A DNA stretch of 64,000 nucleotides, taken from positions 1 to 64,000 of the forward strand of contig JALEFZ010000025.1 of the NCBI GenBank assembly GCA_022760475.1. The letters are read 5' to 3'. The DNA comes from Bacteroidia bacterium (GTDB taxonomy: Bacteria; Bacteroidota; Bacteroidia; J057). The translations under genes and the position numbers were made by a program. Shown in pieces: positions 43,559-52,451 of this stretch (positions within the stretch are counted from its first letter, which is position 1; each line of letters begins with the position of its first letter). Under the pieces are notes generated by a model, which worked only from the letters and a program-made list of their open reading frames with translations, was not told the origin of the DNA and searched no databases.

Positions 43559-46500
43559 ATGCAAGTATTGAAAACACTACCTATCCTGATTATCCTGTGT
43601 TTTTTCATATCAGCCTGTAGTTGGCATAGTGCCTATCGCAACTCCCTAAAGTCAAGGGATGCATATATCGAGGGAAAATACCTGGAAAGTAAGTCTTATC
43701 TGGAAACAGGAAATGCAATACTCAAAGAGAAGATAGATAAGAATCCCAACAGGGCTGAGTGGGTCAGGGAGGCCTATGTCATGCAGGAAGAGGGTGGGAT
43801 TCTGATCAGCGAGCAGTTGGGGAACTACCGAGAGGCAGCAGAAGTAGCTGCATTCTTGCTCAATTCTCCAGAAATGAACTCCCTGGATCCGGAGGGCTGC
43901 CTCAACTTACATGGCAATTTTATCAAAGCACTTAACCTTACTCGTCTGGGGGACCTCGACAATGCAAGGTTGATATTCAAGCAATTGGTGAGTACGGTTG
44001 GGGTCTATGAAAGTCGGGATTGGGAGGATGTTGATGGCTATCGTTTTGTTCGACTTATTTTTAAATCTGCCAAAAAGCCACATTGGTGGTATCCGCATGG
44101 CAATCAATTGATAGGCCTCAGCTTTTTTCTGGAAGGCCAAATTGATTCTGCAATGTATTATACCCGCACAGGTTATGACTATTGGCAAAAGGTATATGCC
44201 AGCGAACTCCTTATTCCCCAACAGCCTGAACTTCCCTTGGATATAGTTTTTTCGGAAAATGTTTCCTCACAAAGCAAAATTGGAGACCTCACGGGAATGT
44301 CTTTCATTGGTCCCAAGCTATTCGATATTTCGAAGGGAGCCATTGCAACCAACTATTTTGTAGGGGCACAATTGTGCAACAACATGGCTTTTGGAGCCCT
44401 TGAAGCCAGCCGCCAAAGTGAAGGCAATACAGCAGAAGCCCTGAGGCAGCAATCTCGTGAATACCTGCAACTAACTGCCTACTATATGGTGAAAGGGGAT
44501 TCTAGCCTACCCCAAATCCGGGAAAAATTCTACAAAAGGAAAAAGAAACTTGAGCAGGCAGGATGGAAGCGACTGCAGGGGAGATTTATGTATAATAAAG
44601 GAAAATTGGCTCTGGCAGAAAAAGATACCGCTGATGCTATTTCCTATTATTTGGAAGGAAGTCAGGTTTGGGACAGCCTGTATCGGGGACTCCACCCTGA
44701 CCTTGCCATTATAAACAATGAACTAGGTGATGTCTACCAGGCTAGAAATCAAAGGGATTCTGCTCGAATCATGTATAAAAAAGCCTTGGGAGCTGTATCA
44801 CTTGCTGCTCAAAAAGACAGCGATAAGGAATACCTTCGCCTGCCGGAAACAGTCTTGAGCCTCCAGAATTTTGCGCACAACCAGGCCCTGAATTTTTTTG
44901 AAGATCCAGAGAAGGTTGAAGATGGAGATGAAGCTTTAAGGGCTTATTTGGAGTCTGCAAGGATCATCCAAAACCTCAGTTCTGACTTTCATGGCCTCAA
45001 GTCAAAGGTTCAATTGTTAGAGAAGTTTATCTCCGATTACCAGGAAGGAGTGAAACTTGGGATTGCCTTGTACCAACAAACTGCTTCGCCCAAATACCAA
45101 GACATGGTCTTCCAACTCATGGAAAGCAATCGTGCCAGCTTACTCAATGAGAGGGTACGTAATATTGGTCAGCAATACCTCGAAGGAAAGGAAGAGTTGA
45201 AAGCCTTGGTTGCCAGAGCAAATGCCCTATCGGAGGAGTCCTATTTCGCAGAAGTAAGGAGCTTTACTCCTGAAGAAATTACAGAAAACGATGCCTACGA
45301 CACCATCATTACCAATAGTATAAAAAACAGGGAAAGAATTCGAAGAGACAGGGCTGAAGTTGATAGCCTCATTCGTCTAAGGTATCCCAATTATAAAGAC
45401 TATACCCAAACGCCTGCGCCCTTGGGCTTGGACGAATTCAGAAAACGGATTCCCGAGAACGTAGGCACCATCCAATACTTCTGGGGAGGGGAAAGTCTGT
45501 TTATGTTTGGATTATCTGGAAGATCCAGTAAACTGATGGAAGCAACTCTTTCACTGGATAGCATTGAAGCCAATATTTTTCACATCAAAAACTTGCTGAG
45601 CTATAATCCTGGTGACAAGAGGGTTGAAAGCAACTTTGTGGACCTGTATAAAAATTTCTACAAAGCTTCTAGTGAATTATATGACGAATTAGTAAGGCCA
45701 TTTTGGGAGGAGTGGAAAACTCAAGGAATAGAAGAGCTTGTATTTTTCCAGGATGGAAACTTGCATAGCCTCCCAATGGAAGTATTGATTCAAAGCCAGG
45801 CACTTGACCTCGATGACTTGGCAAGTGCAGATTGGGAATTGGATTATTTGATCAGAGATGTGGCTGTTAGCTATGAATCTTCACCAGCTTTATATGGGGC
45901 ATACCCCTATCAGGGTAACCCACAACATCCTTACCTGGGAATTGCCCCACCTTATAATCCTTTGCTGGGGTATTCCAAAAGCAGGAGTGAAGAATTATAC
46001 CCTGAGGAATTCCAACAGGTAGATTTTAAGGCGCTTCCCCATACCAAAGAAGAGGTAAATAAAGCTGCTAAATTGTTTGATGGGAGGACGCTCACCTCTG
46101 AGGCAGAAACGACAGAAGCCTATTTCAAAGAGATTGTTGCTCCCTACCAAATCCTGCATTTCGCCATGCACGGGGTATTGTCAACCTATGCCAATGCCAG
46201 TTCCGGGCTGGTTTTTCAGCAAAGCGAGGACAATAGAGTAGATGATATCCTCTTTGCCCATGAGATCATCGGCTTACCCTTGAACGCCGAAATGGTAGTT
46301 CTATCAGCCTGTGAGACAGGACTGGGGAACTACATGGTAGGAGAGGGGGTGCTAAGCATGGCAAGGGCATTTCGTGCCGCAGGTTGTCCTTCCGTCATGA
46401 TGACACTTTGGAAGGTAAGTGCCGACGGTGACAATCCAAACTTTCTCAGAACATTCTTCGAACACATAAAAAATGGTGAAAACAAGTCACAAGCTCTTAG

Positions 46501-46615
46501 AATGGCGAAATTGAGCTTCCTTCAGTCAGGAAAAACTACCATGAAGCATCCACATTTTTGGGCGCCGTTTGTATTGACTGGAAATAGTGATCCATTAGAC
46601 ATAATCAGTGATTAG
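43559..46615 (+). CDS. TPR-CHAT domain lipoprotein (caspase-like peptidase family)
   Basis: 1018 aa. A lipoprotein signal (LIILCFFISACSW, Cys20) precedes a long helical region with TPR-like repeats (~25-550), a coiled linker, and a C-terminal CHAT domain (~740-1010). The caspase-like dyad is present: His871 in HFAMHG and Cys918 in VVLSACETGLG, followed by the conserved GEGVLSMARAFRAAGCPSVMMTLWKV and the HPHFWAPFVLTG end motif. CHAT proteins are clan CD peptidases. Lipid anchoring to the envelope, unlike cytoplasmic CHAT defence proteases, points to an extracytoplasmic role. It converges on the sigma/TM-TPR/AMOP operon with a 12-bp gap. Substrate unknown. Confidence 0.9.
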   Translation: MQVLKTLPILIILCFFISACSWHSAYRNSLKSRDAYIEGKYLESKSYLETGNAILKEKIDKNPNRAEWVREAYVMQEEGGILISEQLGNYREAAEVAAFLLNSPEMNSLDPEGCLNLHGNFIKALNLTRLGDLDNARLIFKQLVSTVGVYESRDWEDVDGYRFVRLIFKSAKKPHWWYPHGNQLIGLSFFLEGQIDSAMYYTRTGYDYWQKVYASELLIPQQPELPLDIVFSENVSSQSKIGDLTGMSFIGPKLFDISKGAIATNYFVGAQLCNNMAFGALEASRQSEGNTAEALRQQSREYLQLTAYYMVKGDSSLPQIREKFYKRKKKLEQAGWKRLQGRFMYNKGKLALAEKDTADAISYYLEGSQVWDSLYRGLHPDLAIINNELGDVYQARNQRDSARIMYKKALGAVSLAAQKDSDKEYLRLPETVLSLQNFAHNQALNFFEDPEKVEDGDEALRAYLESARIIQNLSSDFHGLKSKVQLLEKFISDYQEGVKLGIALYQQTASPKYQDMVFQLMESNRASLLNERVRNIGQQYLEGKEELKALVARANALSEESYFAEVRSFTPEEITENDAYDTIITNSIKNRERIRRDRAEVDSLIRLRYPNYKDYTQTPAPLGLDEFRKRIPENVGTIQYFWGGESLFMFGLSGRSSKLMEATLSLDSIEANIFHIKNLLSYNPGDKRVESNFVDLYKNFYKASSELYDELVRPFWEEWKTQGIEELVFFQDGNLHSLPMEVLIQSQALDLDDLASADWELDYLIRDVAVSYESSPALYGAYPYQGNPQHPYLGIAPPYNPLLGYSKSRSEELYPEEFQQVDFKALPHTKEEVNKAAKLFDGRTLTSEAETTEAYFKEIVAPYQILHFAMHGVLSTYANASSGLVFQQSEDNRVDDILFAHEIIGLPLNAEMVVLSACETGLGNYMVGEGVLSMARAFRAAGCPSVMMTLWKVSADGDNPNFLRTFFEHIKNGENKSQALRMAKLSFLQSGKTTMKHPHFWAPFVLTGNSDPLDIISD

Positions 46616-46627
46616 GGTTTTTGAAGG

Positions 46628-47158
46628 TCAATCGCAGTTCTGGCCCGGGTTTGGAGGCCAGCCTTTGTGGTAAATAACCCATGCACTGTCAGGAGATTCC
46701 TTCAGCATTTTATTCCAGGGCTTTACATCCAGCAGGTAATGTTTTCGAACATCCTTCAGCCTGTACTTCATGTTTCCTTTTTTATTTTCTTGATAACAAG
46801 GAGAGACCTTGTCAGGAGTACCTGCTCCAGGCCCTGTCTTGATCAGTTTGCCTTCGGCGTCGTAGCAACATTGTTGGCCTGAATAGCCTGCGGTGGTTTG
46901 AGTCTGGGGATACGATCGAAAACATTCCACCGCACCGGGGTGATGTTTTGCCAGATTTCCTTTGTCTTTGGCCCAGCCATCATTCCTGGTCAAGCCCTTA
47001 AAATCTGGATTGGTGCAAGGACAATCCGGTAAAAGCTCATGCCAATTAGTGGTATCTATTAATTGAATCTGGTGAGGCCGATTATGAGGGGTTTCAACCT
47101 CATTTTTTGAGTCAATAGAAGGATGACCCCAGAGAAAAAGGAGTAGAAGTGTTAGCAT
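46628..47158 (-). CDS. Small exported AMOP-like cysteine-rich protein
   Basis: 176 aa. A short hydrophobic N-terminus (MLTLLLLFLWG) suggests export. The centre resembles the AMOP domain of MUC4 and other animal adhesion proteins: WHELLPDCPCTNPDF, GAVECFRS, then the hallmark SGQQCCYDAEGKLI and PDKVSPC, with Cys in paired positions for disulfides. Bacterial AMOP-like proteins are little studied. It is the last gene of the sigma/TM-TPR operon (18-bp gap) and converges with the CHAT gene. Assignment rests on motif pattern, not a search. Confidence 0.65.
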   Translation of the reverse strand: MLTLLLLFLWGHPSIDSKNEVETPHNRPHQIQLIDTTNWHELLPDCPCTNPDFKGLTRNDGWAKDKGNLAKHHPGAVECFRSYPQTQTTAGYSGQQCCYDAEGKLIKTGPGAGTPDKVSPCYQENKKGNMKYRLKDVRKHYLLDVKPWNKMLKESPDSAWVIYHKGWPPNPGQNCD

Positions 47159-47176
47159 ATTGTATATGGCTATATA

Positions 47177-48190
47177 TTAATCGTCCTTAGGGGCTATTTT
47201 TAGAAGAAGATCCTCTATCGCTGGCTTTAATTCCTTGACGTTACTTCTATTAGATAATTTTGTTAATAATGCTGATGCCTCTTTTTCTTCGTCATTGGCA
47301 ATCAGGGCGATGGCAAGCCACCATTTTACATCATTGCTATAAGTGTCAAATGCCAGAAATGGGATGCTTTTGTCCAGCTTCCTAAAATATTCCAATGCCT
47401 TTTCGTTTTTCCCTTCTACTAAATAATTGACCCCTAGGTAGAGACCTGCTTGGAGAGAATCGAATTTATTTTTTTGATCAGCTTGACCAAGAAAATCCTG
47501 AATTTCCCTTTTACTATCCTTGCCAGGTGTTTTAGCCCAGCTTTCCAATTGGGACCATTTCAGCTTTTTGAGCTTTTCCTCACTATCATCTCCCATATAA
47601 TTATTTCCACGGGTAGCTTGATACACCATGGAATACCTCATTTGACTTGTAGCAAGATATGAGACAAGCTCCTGCCTTTGAAATTTGGATGATTTAGGCT
47701 GGACTGGGGGGCTTTTCTTATTCTTAACTAATTTTCTGGGAATGATCTTTTGCTTGTTAGGCTGTTTTTCGTCCTGTTTCTTAATAGATTCACTCAGAAC
47801 CATTTTCTCCTTAGTCTCACTTTCGGCAGTACTATCCTTAACTGACTCTGAACTTAGGTCTGCCAAAGTTGAATTTAATGGAGTGCGGTTTTGATTTTGT
47901 AGCAAAAAATAAGATGCAATAAGGAGACCGATTACTGCTGCTGCGATTAGCCATGCCCTTCTCTGAAGCTTGAAACGCTTCGCTTGATGGCGATCCAGTT
48001 TTCTAAAACGATCGATTTCACTCTGCTTATGAAGGTTCTCACCATCTTCAAGGGCAAGCAGCATATTCAGCTCTTCCCTGGCAGAATCTTCTTCCAGCAG
48101 TTTCCGGATTTTTCCCTCGTCTTCAGCCTCTGTTTCTCCTTTAATGCCTCGGTGTAGTAGTTCCCAATAATCTTCTTCTTTATTGTCCAT
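47177..48190 (-). CDS. Single-pass membrane protein with TPR-like C-domain (anti-sigma-like position)
   Basis: 337 aa: a cytoplasmic acidic/helical head (~75 residues, ending in a basic HQAKRFKLQRR anchor), one TM helix (AWLIAAAVIGLLIASYFLL), a Lys/Glu/Ser-rich linker (~100-170), and a periplasmic helical region with TPR-like repeats (QAGLYLGVNYLVEGKNEKALEYFRKL, WWLAIALIANDEEKEASALLTKL). The topology and the position 10 bp after a sigma factor gene match an anti-sigma or sigma-signalling partner. No canonical anti-sigma domain (zinc ASD or FecR) is recognised, so this role is inferred. Confidence 0.65.
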   Translation of the reverse strand: MDNKEEDYWELLHRGIKGETEAEDEGKIRKLLEEDSAREELNMLLALEDGENLHKQSEIDRFRKLDRHQAKRFKLQRRAWLIAAAVIGLLIASYFLLQNQNRTPLNSTLADLSSESVKDSTAESETKEKMVLSESIKKQDEKQPNKQKIIPRKLVKNKKSPPVQPKSSKFQRQELVSYLATSQMRYSMVYQATRGNNYMGDDSEEKLKKLKWSQLESWAKTPGKDSKREIQDFLGQADQKNKFDSLQAGLYLGVNYLVEGKNEKALEYFRKLDKSIPFLAFDTYSNDVKWWLAIALIANDEEKEASALLTKLSNRSNVKELKPAIEDLLLKIAPKDD

Positions 48191-48200
48191 GACAAATACT

Positions 48201-48773
48201 TCAATTCTTTATACAGTCCTTGATGCCATTTTTGGCACGTCGGAAGATATTTCTCATACTGGCTGCTGATTTTACGGGAGATAGCAGCTCACCTCTTTCT
48301 TCCCAATCGTAATCGGGGGTCTTAACCCATAATTTCCAGACCGTTTGCTGTTCAGAACTTAAACGCTTCAAGCACTCAGCTATCAATTTCAGCAATTCCT
48401 GCTTCCTCTCAGCAGATAAACTGGCCTGCAATTCATTTTTAAAATTATTCCTCTCTACACTTTCTTCTTCTAATGGCGAAAACTGTACCCCACGTTGGGT
48501 GAATTTCAGCCAATCTCTTTTAAGTATGGTATAGAAATAGGGACCAATTTTTCTTGTTCCCACATCAAAGATTCCCAGCTTGGCTTTTTCTCTCAATTTG
48601 TAAAAGGCGTCAAACCAGATAACGTCTACCTCCATTTCAAAATCAGCAATCCCAAAAGTGCTTGCCCAGGAGAGAAACATCTGATAGTACCTTCTTTTCA
48701 AATAATCCAGGGCCTTTCCAATCTGTAAATCATTTTCGGAAACAATAAAGGTTTTAAGCTTAGGATCGTTCAT
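48201..48773 (-). CDS. Sigma-70 family (ECF-like) RNA polymerase sigma factor
   Basis: A 190-aa protein with the two-domain layout of small sigma factors. The region-2-like helix set is at ~20-90 (DEMEVDVIWFDAFYKLREKAKLGIFDVGTRKIGPYFYTILKRDWLKF), where the aromatic/basic run resembles the 2.4 promoter-melting helix. The region-4-like end is at ~125-185 (LIAECLKRLSSEQQTVWKLWVK, SMRNIFRRAKNGIKDCI), with a divergent helix-turn-helix. It is first in a three-gene operon with the TM-TPR and AMOP-like genes, and its upstream region holds a 10-bp inverted repeat. Confidence 0.72.
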   Translation of the reverse strand: MNDPKLKTFIVSENDLQIGKALDYLKRRYYQMFLSWASTFGIADFEMEVDVIWFDAFYKLREKAKLGIFDVGTRKIGPYFYTILKRDWLKFTQRGVQFSPLEEESVERNNFKNELQASLSAERKQELLKLIAECLKRLSSEQQTVWKLWVKTPDYDWEERGELLSPVKSAASMRNIFRRAKNGIKDCIKN

Positions 48774-48806
48774 GGTCTATCTTATATATCCCATCATTCC
48801 TGTGAA

Positions 48807-48851
48807 TGTAACGCTAAAAAAAAAATAAAAAAAAATTACTATAGCGTTACA
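48807..48851. promoter_or_regulatory. Perfect 10-bp inverted repeat in divergent promoter region
   Basis: TGTAACGCTA (48807-48816) and TAGCGTTACA (48842-48851) are exact inverted copies separated by 25 nt of nearly pure A. TGTAAC resembles ECF-sigma -35 elements, so each arm could direct one of the divergent genes, or the pair could be an operator. It is centred 56 bp from the sigma gene start. Confidence 0.5.
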
Positions 48852-48975
48852 TCTGCCTGCTGCACGGGATAGTATTGGTGAAGGCGCTTTTATGCACCCG
48901 ATTTTTTAACTCCATTCAGTAGGTATACTTAATTAATGTCTCTAGAAGTAATCTAATACCAAACACACGAGAAAG

Positions 48976-51021
48976 ATGAGAAGTAATTCGAAAAGATTAT
49001 CCAAAAATTTTTCAAAGATCATCACCCTCCTCCTTATACCGATGATCTTTACCTCTTGCTATACTAGAAAAGCCGTAGTCTCCAGTTCCAGGCCGATCCA
49101 TTCGGGAGCGATGAAAGTCAATCCCAAATGGCATCGTAAACCAAGCATCCTAACTTGGTCAATGCCTGTGACCTGGGGACTCGCCGGTTATGGCGCAGGC
49201 TATTATGCAGGAAAGGCGGGAAGAAATACAAATGGTCTTTCCGCGACCGACAATGGAATTTACCTGGGAGTGATTACTGGAGCCTTAGCGACTTCTCTAC
49301 TTTTCAAAATGGCAAAATCTGGACAATTAAATACACGTTCAGAAAGTGTTACGGCTACAGATTGGAACAAATGGCTTCGAAAGTATGACGCCACCCATAG
49401 AGGAAATTATGTATTGATTGATAATTCGCCTTATGGAGGTCCATTGATCGCTCCTAAGAAACGAGTTGATGAATTCTGGGGTGTAGAGAGGCAAAATCAA
49501 TTTGATGCCCTGGTTAAAAAAGGAGACCAATCCAGAAGATCACGCTATTTCGACCAGGCCATCAGCAATTACCAACGGGCCCTCAATATGAATGTCAACA
49601 ACCTACTGGCTCGGCACAAGATTCAGGAGACATATTCAGATGAGTTTCGATATTATATGAACCAGGGAAACAATGCCATTCGCAATGGAAATTTCTACGC
49701 AGCCCGCAACTGGTATCAAAGAGGGTTGAACATGGGCGTTCAGGGCAACAGTTCTGAAGCGCGCAACCTGATCGATGAGATCCCACGCAAGGAATACATG
49801 TATTATATAGATAAGGCCAATGAGGCTTTTGCAAATGAAGACTACGATAAGGCGCTCAGATATTTGGACAAAGCTCGAGGCTTAAACTACTCTGGAGATG
49901 ATGGCTATGCATCAAGGAGGTATGATGAAGTCATGAAAGAAAAAAGCTGGTTGCTAAGGCATGTTACCAAGTTTTGGATGGAAGGCTTATTCGAAGATAA
50001 GGTATTCTCTTCCTTTGTGCTAAGCCGCGAGGCCTCCCTGGGGACCAAGGGCGACATGAGCAACCAAATGATGCTCTACATCGAATCAGAAAGAGAAATG
50101 GACATCAACTTTCAGATTGTCCCATCAGAGGAGAAATTCCTTAAAATGATGCCCCCCCAAAGTATTCACCTGAAAAAAGGCCTGAATTGGATCATCCCCG
50201 ATATTGCCTGGAAACGAGAAGCCTTGTCTGGTCAGATAAGTAATGCCACACTGGAGTTGAGCATTCTTTTGACAGATGAGTCCAACAAGACCAAAACAAA
50301 AGCAGAAAAGATTGAATTGATGAATGTCAACCAATGTATCCTAATGGCAAGGGCAGGCAAGGAGAAAAAAGCCTACAACTTTAAGGAAATGCTGGCTGCC
50401 TATGTGCAAGAGACGCATCCTGAGATTGACAAAATCCTGAAAGAAGCCATGGATAAAGGATATATAAATGGGGTGGTCGGTTATCAGGCAGGAGCCCAGT
50501 ATGTAGACAAACAGGTTTCGGCTGTTTTCAGGGTCTTGCATGACCGCGGATTCAGGTATGCAAGCAGAATCATTGAAACCGAAAACGAGAACATTGCTTA
50601 CCAGGAAGTTTACACCATTTCTCAATCCCTTGATATGAAGGCCGGTAACTGTATTGATGGTACTGTCCTGATGGCTTCTGTCCTGATGAGAATGGGCATA
50701 CGACCTGTAATTGTGGTAAGACCTGGCCATGCCTACCTGGCGTACTATAGGTATCCAGCATCAAGCCAGCGAAATGACCTCGGCTTTGTGGAGACTACAA
50801 TGGTCGGCATGTCCCTGGGGATAAATGGAAAGGCAGAAAACAAGATGACCAGAAACGAAAAGGATCTTGGTTTTGAAAATTTGTTCATGAAGGCCCAAAA
50901 TAAGGCTCATAGCGATTTCAAGGACTACGTATATAAGGACCAACTTGAAATGTACGACATAGTCGCACTTAGAAAGAAGGTAAAGCCCATTGTATTCAAC
51001 GATTTAGTTTTAGGGAGATAA
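48976..51021 (+). CDS. Lipoprotein with TPR-like repeats and transglutaminase-like core
   Basis: 681 aa. A lipoprotein signal (IITLLLIPMIFTSC) is followed by a glycine-rich hydrophobic segment at ~60-115 (PVTWGLAGYGAGYYAGKAG, GVITGALATSLLF), TPR-like repeats (~175-310; AISNYQRALNMNVNNLLARH, AARNWYQRGLNMG, ALRYLDKARGLN), a beta domain, and at ~545-640 a transglutaminase/cysteine-protease-like core. Cys559 (GNCIDGTVLMASVLMRMGI), His585 (PGHAYLAYY) and Glu606 (VETTMV) have the order and spacing expected of the catalytic triad. The molecular function is unknown; protein cross-linking or proteolysis at the envelope is possible. It is divergent from the sigma operon. Confidence 0.72.
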   Translation: MRSNSKRLSKNFSKIITLLLIPMIFTSCYTRKAVVSSSRPIHSGAMKVNPKWHRKPSILTWSMPVTWGLAGYGAGYYAGKAGRNTNGLSATDNGIYLGVITGALATSLLFKMAKSGQLNTRSESVTATDWNKWLRKYDATHRGNYVLIDNSPYGGPLIAPKKRVDEFWGVERQNQFDALVKKGDQSRRSRYFDQAISNYQRALNMNVNNLLARHKIQETYSDEFRYYMNQGNNAIRNGNFYAARNWYQRGLNMGVQGNSSEARNLIDEIPRKEYMYYIDKANEAFANEDYDKALRYLDKARGLNYSGDDGYASRRYDEVMKEKSWLLRHVTKFWMEGLFEDKVFSSFVLSREASLGTKGDMSNQMMLYIESEREMDINFQIVPSEEKFLKMMPPQSIHLKKGLNWIIPDIAWKREALSGQISNATLELSILLTDESNKTKTKAEKIELMNVNQCILMARAGKEKKAYNFKEMLAAYVQETHPEIDKILKEAMDKGYINGVVGYQAGAQYVDKQVSAVFRVLHDRGFRYASRIIETENENIAYQEVYTISQSLDMKAGNCIDGTVLMASVLMRMGIRPVIVVRPGHAYLAYYRYPASSQRNDLGFVETTMVGMSLGINGKAENKMTRNEKDLGFENLFMKAQNKAHSDFKDYVYKDQLEMYDIVALRKKVKPIVFNDLVLGR

Positions 51022-51541
51022 AATAGATAGATAAATAAAGCCATTTAGATATTGACCCCAAACAGTTATGAGTAAAGGAAAATAATAGCATAGATATAGG
51101 TAAAATAAAAAGCAATAGTAGTAGTGTAATAGAGTTTCAGCCGGGTTTCTATTTTGAGGAACCCGGTTTTACTTTCATCCATATTAATTATTGGAGAGTT
51201 TTTTGGAATGCCCTTTGTTTTTCTGAATTATTATTTAGACATTTGCAATCCCAATCGGAAAGGCATTTCATACGAATATCTTTTCTCAGGGTTTCAAACA
51301 AGGAACTGTCCTTCATGGCAATGCTAATAAGGTATCCCGGTAGGATGGTGAGGATTTCAAACCATTGAACAGGCAACAAGTGAATCTTACATGATTCACT
51401 AAATCATTCTGCCGCATATCCTCCCAACTATCACATTCCTCCCGGATACTTCAGATTAAACATTCGATTGATTTACAGTCCTTAGCAAAAACGAAAAATT
51501 GTTAGGGTGGGTAACTGCCAAAAATATAGGTAAACAAAAAT
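51022..51541 (+). other. 520-bp intergenic region upstream of rpsL
   Basis: It holds a terminator (51139-51170) for the preceding lipoprotein gene, then ~370 bp of noncoding DNA that should carry the promoter of the ribosomal cluster. I could not identify a convincing -33/-7 pair. A 63-codon minus-strand reading frame at 51188-51379 has no recognisable homology. Confidence 0.5.
51139..51170 (+). terminator. Rho-independent terminator upstream of the ribosomal cluster
   Basis: CCGGGTT (51141-51147) pairs with AACCCGG (51160-51166), the stem extending by one pair past a bulged T, and is followed by TTTTA. It lies ~120 nt after the transglutaminase-like gene. Confidence 0.7.
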
Positions 51542-51928
51542 ATGCCTACAATTCAACAACTGGTAAGAAAAGGACGTGTCGACAAGGTTTGGAAGAGTAA
51601 ATCTCCAGCCCTCGACAGGAATCCTCAGCGCAGAGGGGTTTGTCTTCGTGTGTATACGACAACTCCTAAAAAACCAAACTCGGCACTTCGTAAGGTTGCC
51701 AGGGTTCGCCTGACCAACCAGAAGGAAGTAAATGCCTACATCGGTGGAGAAGGCCACAACTTGCAGGAGCACTCTATTGTTCTTGTACGCGGTGGTCGTG
51801 TAAAAGACCTACCTGGTGTACGTTATCACGTCGTAAGAGGTGCCCTTGACACCGCAGGTGTAGAGGGACGTATGCAGGGACGTTCTAAGTATGGTGCAAA
51901 ACGACCTAAAGAGGCTAAGAAAAAATGA
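51542..51928 (+). CDS. rpsL: 30S ribosomal protein S12
   Basis: 128 aa. S12 lies at the decoding centre and controls translational accuracy. The sequence is canonical: [70 protein letters not shown]. The lysines usually altered in streptomycin resistance (PKKPNS and VKDLPG) are wild type. It is the first gene of the str-S10-spc cluster and overlaps rpsG by 4 bp (ATGA). Confidence 0.99.
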   Translation: MPTIQQLVRKGRVDKVWKSKSPALDRNPQRRGVCLRVYTTTPKKPNSALRKVARVRLTNQKEVNAYIGGEGHNLQEHSIVLVRGGRVKDLPGVRYHVVRGALDTAGVEGRMQGRSKYGAKRPKEAKKK

Positions 51929-52392
51929 GAAAGACTAGAGCAAAAAATCGCAAGACTATTCCTGATCCCAAGTACGGTGAAATAGTAGTCAGTAAGTTTG
52001 TAAACAATCTCATGGTAGATGGCAAAAAGAGCATTGCTTACAAAATCTTCTACGGTGCGATGGACATAATCAAAGAGCGTACGAACGAAGAAGGAGTAGA
52101 GATTTTTAAGGCCGCTCTTAACAATGTAATGCCCGCAGTCGAGGTCAAGAGTAGACGTGTAGGTGGATCTACTTTCCAAGTACCCATCGAGGTTACTCCT
52201 AAACGTAAAGAAGGTTTGGGCTTCCGATGGATCATTCAATACTCTAAAAGCCGCAATGGTAAGTCAATGAGAGAAAAATTGGCTGCTGAATTGATTGCTG
52301 CTTCCAAGGGTGAAGGATCTGCTGTAAAGAAAAAGGAAGACACTCACCGCATGGCAGAAGCCAACAAGGCATTCTCACATTTTAGATTCTAA
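51925..52392 (+). CDS. rpsG: 30S ribosomal protein S7
   Basis: 155 aa. S7 nucleates assembly of the 30S head and contacts the E-site tRNA. Family segments include [59 protein letters not shown] and [21 protein letters not shown] at the end. Translationally coupled to rpsL by a 4-bp overlap; fusA follows after 59 bp. Confidence 0.99.
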   Translation: MRKTRAKNRKTIPDPKYGEIVVSKFVNNLMVDGKKSIAYKIFYGAMDIIKERTNEEGVEIFKAALNNVMPAVEVKSRRVGGSTFQVPIEVTPKRKEGLGFRWIIQYSKSRNGKSMREKLAAELIAASKGEGSAVKKKEDTHRMAEANKAFSHFRF

Positions 52393-52451
52393 TTCATTCT
52401 GTTCTTCTTTCGCTTCAACACTTTAAAAAAGAATAACGAGGGAATTTAAAC

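Noticed and set aside
43559-46615. CHAT protein as a CRISPR-associated (Craspase-like) component
   Set aside because: No CRISPR array or cas gene is in the window, and the lipoprotein signal places it outside the cytoplasm.
48816-48838. Assembly error at the long A-run between the inverted-repeat arms
   Set aside because: The flanking arms are perfectly inverted and lie in a normal divergent promoter region, so the run is likely real, although its exact length may be uncertain.
51188-51379. 63-codon minus-strand reading frame upstream of rpsL
   Set aside because: No recognisable family, no promoter or RBS, and no partner gene; it could be a decayed fragment, but the evidence is too weak to annotate.
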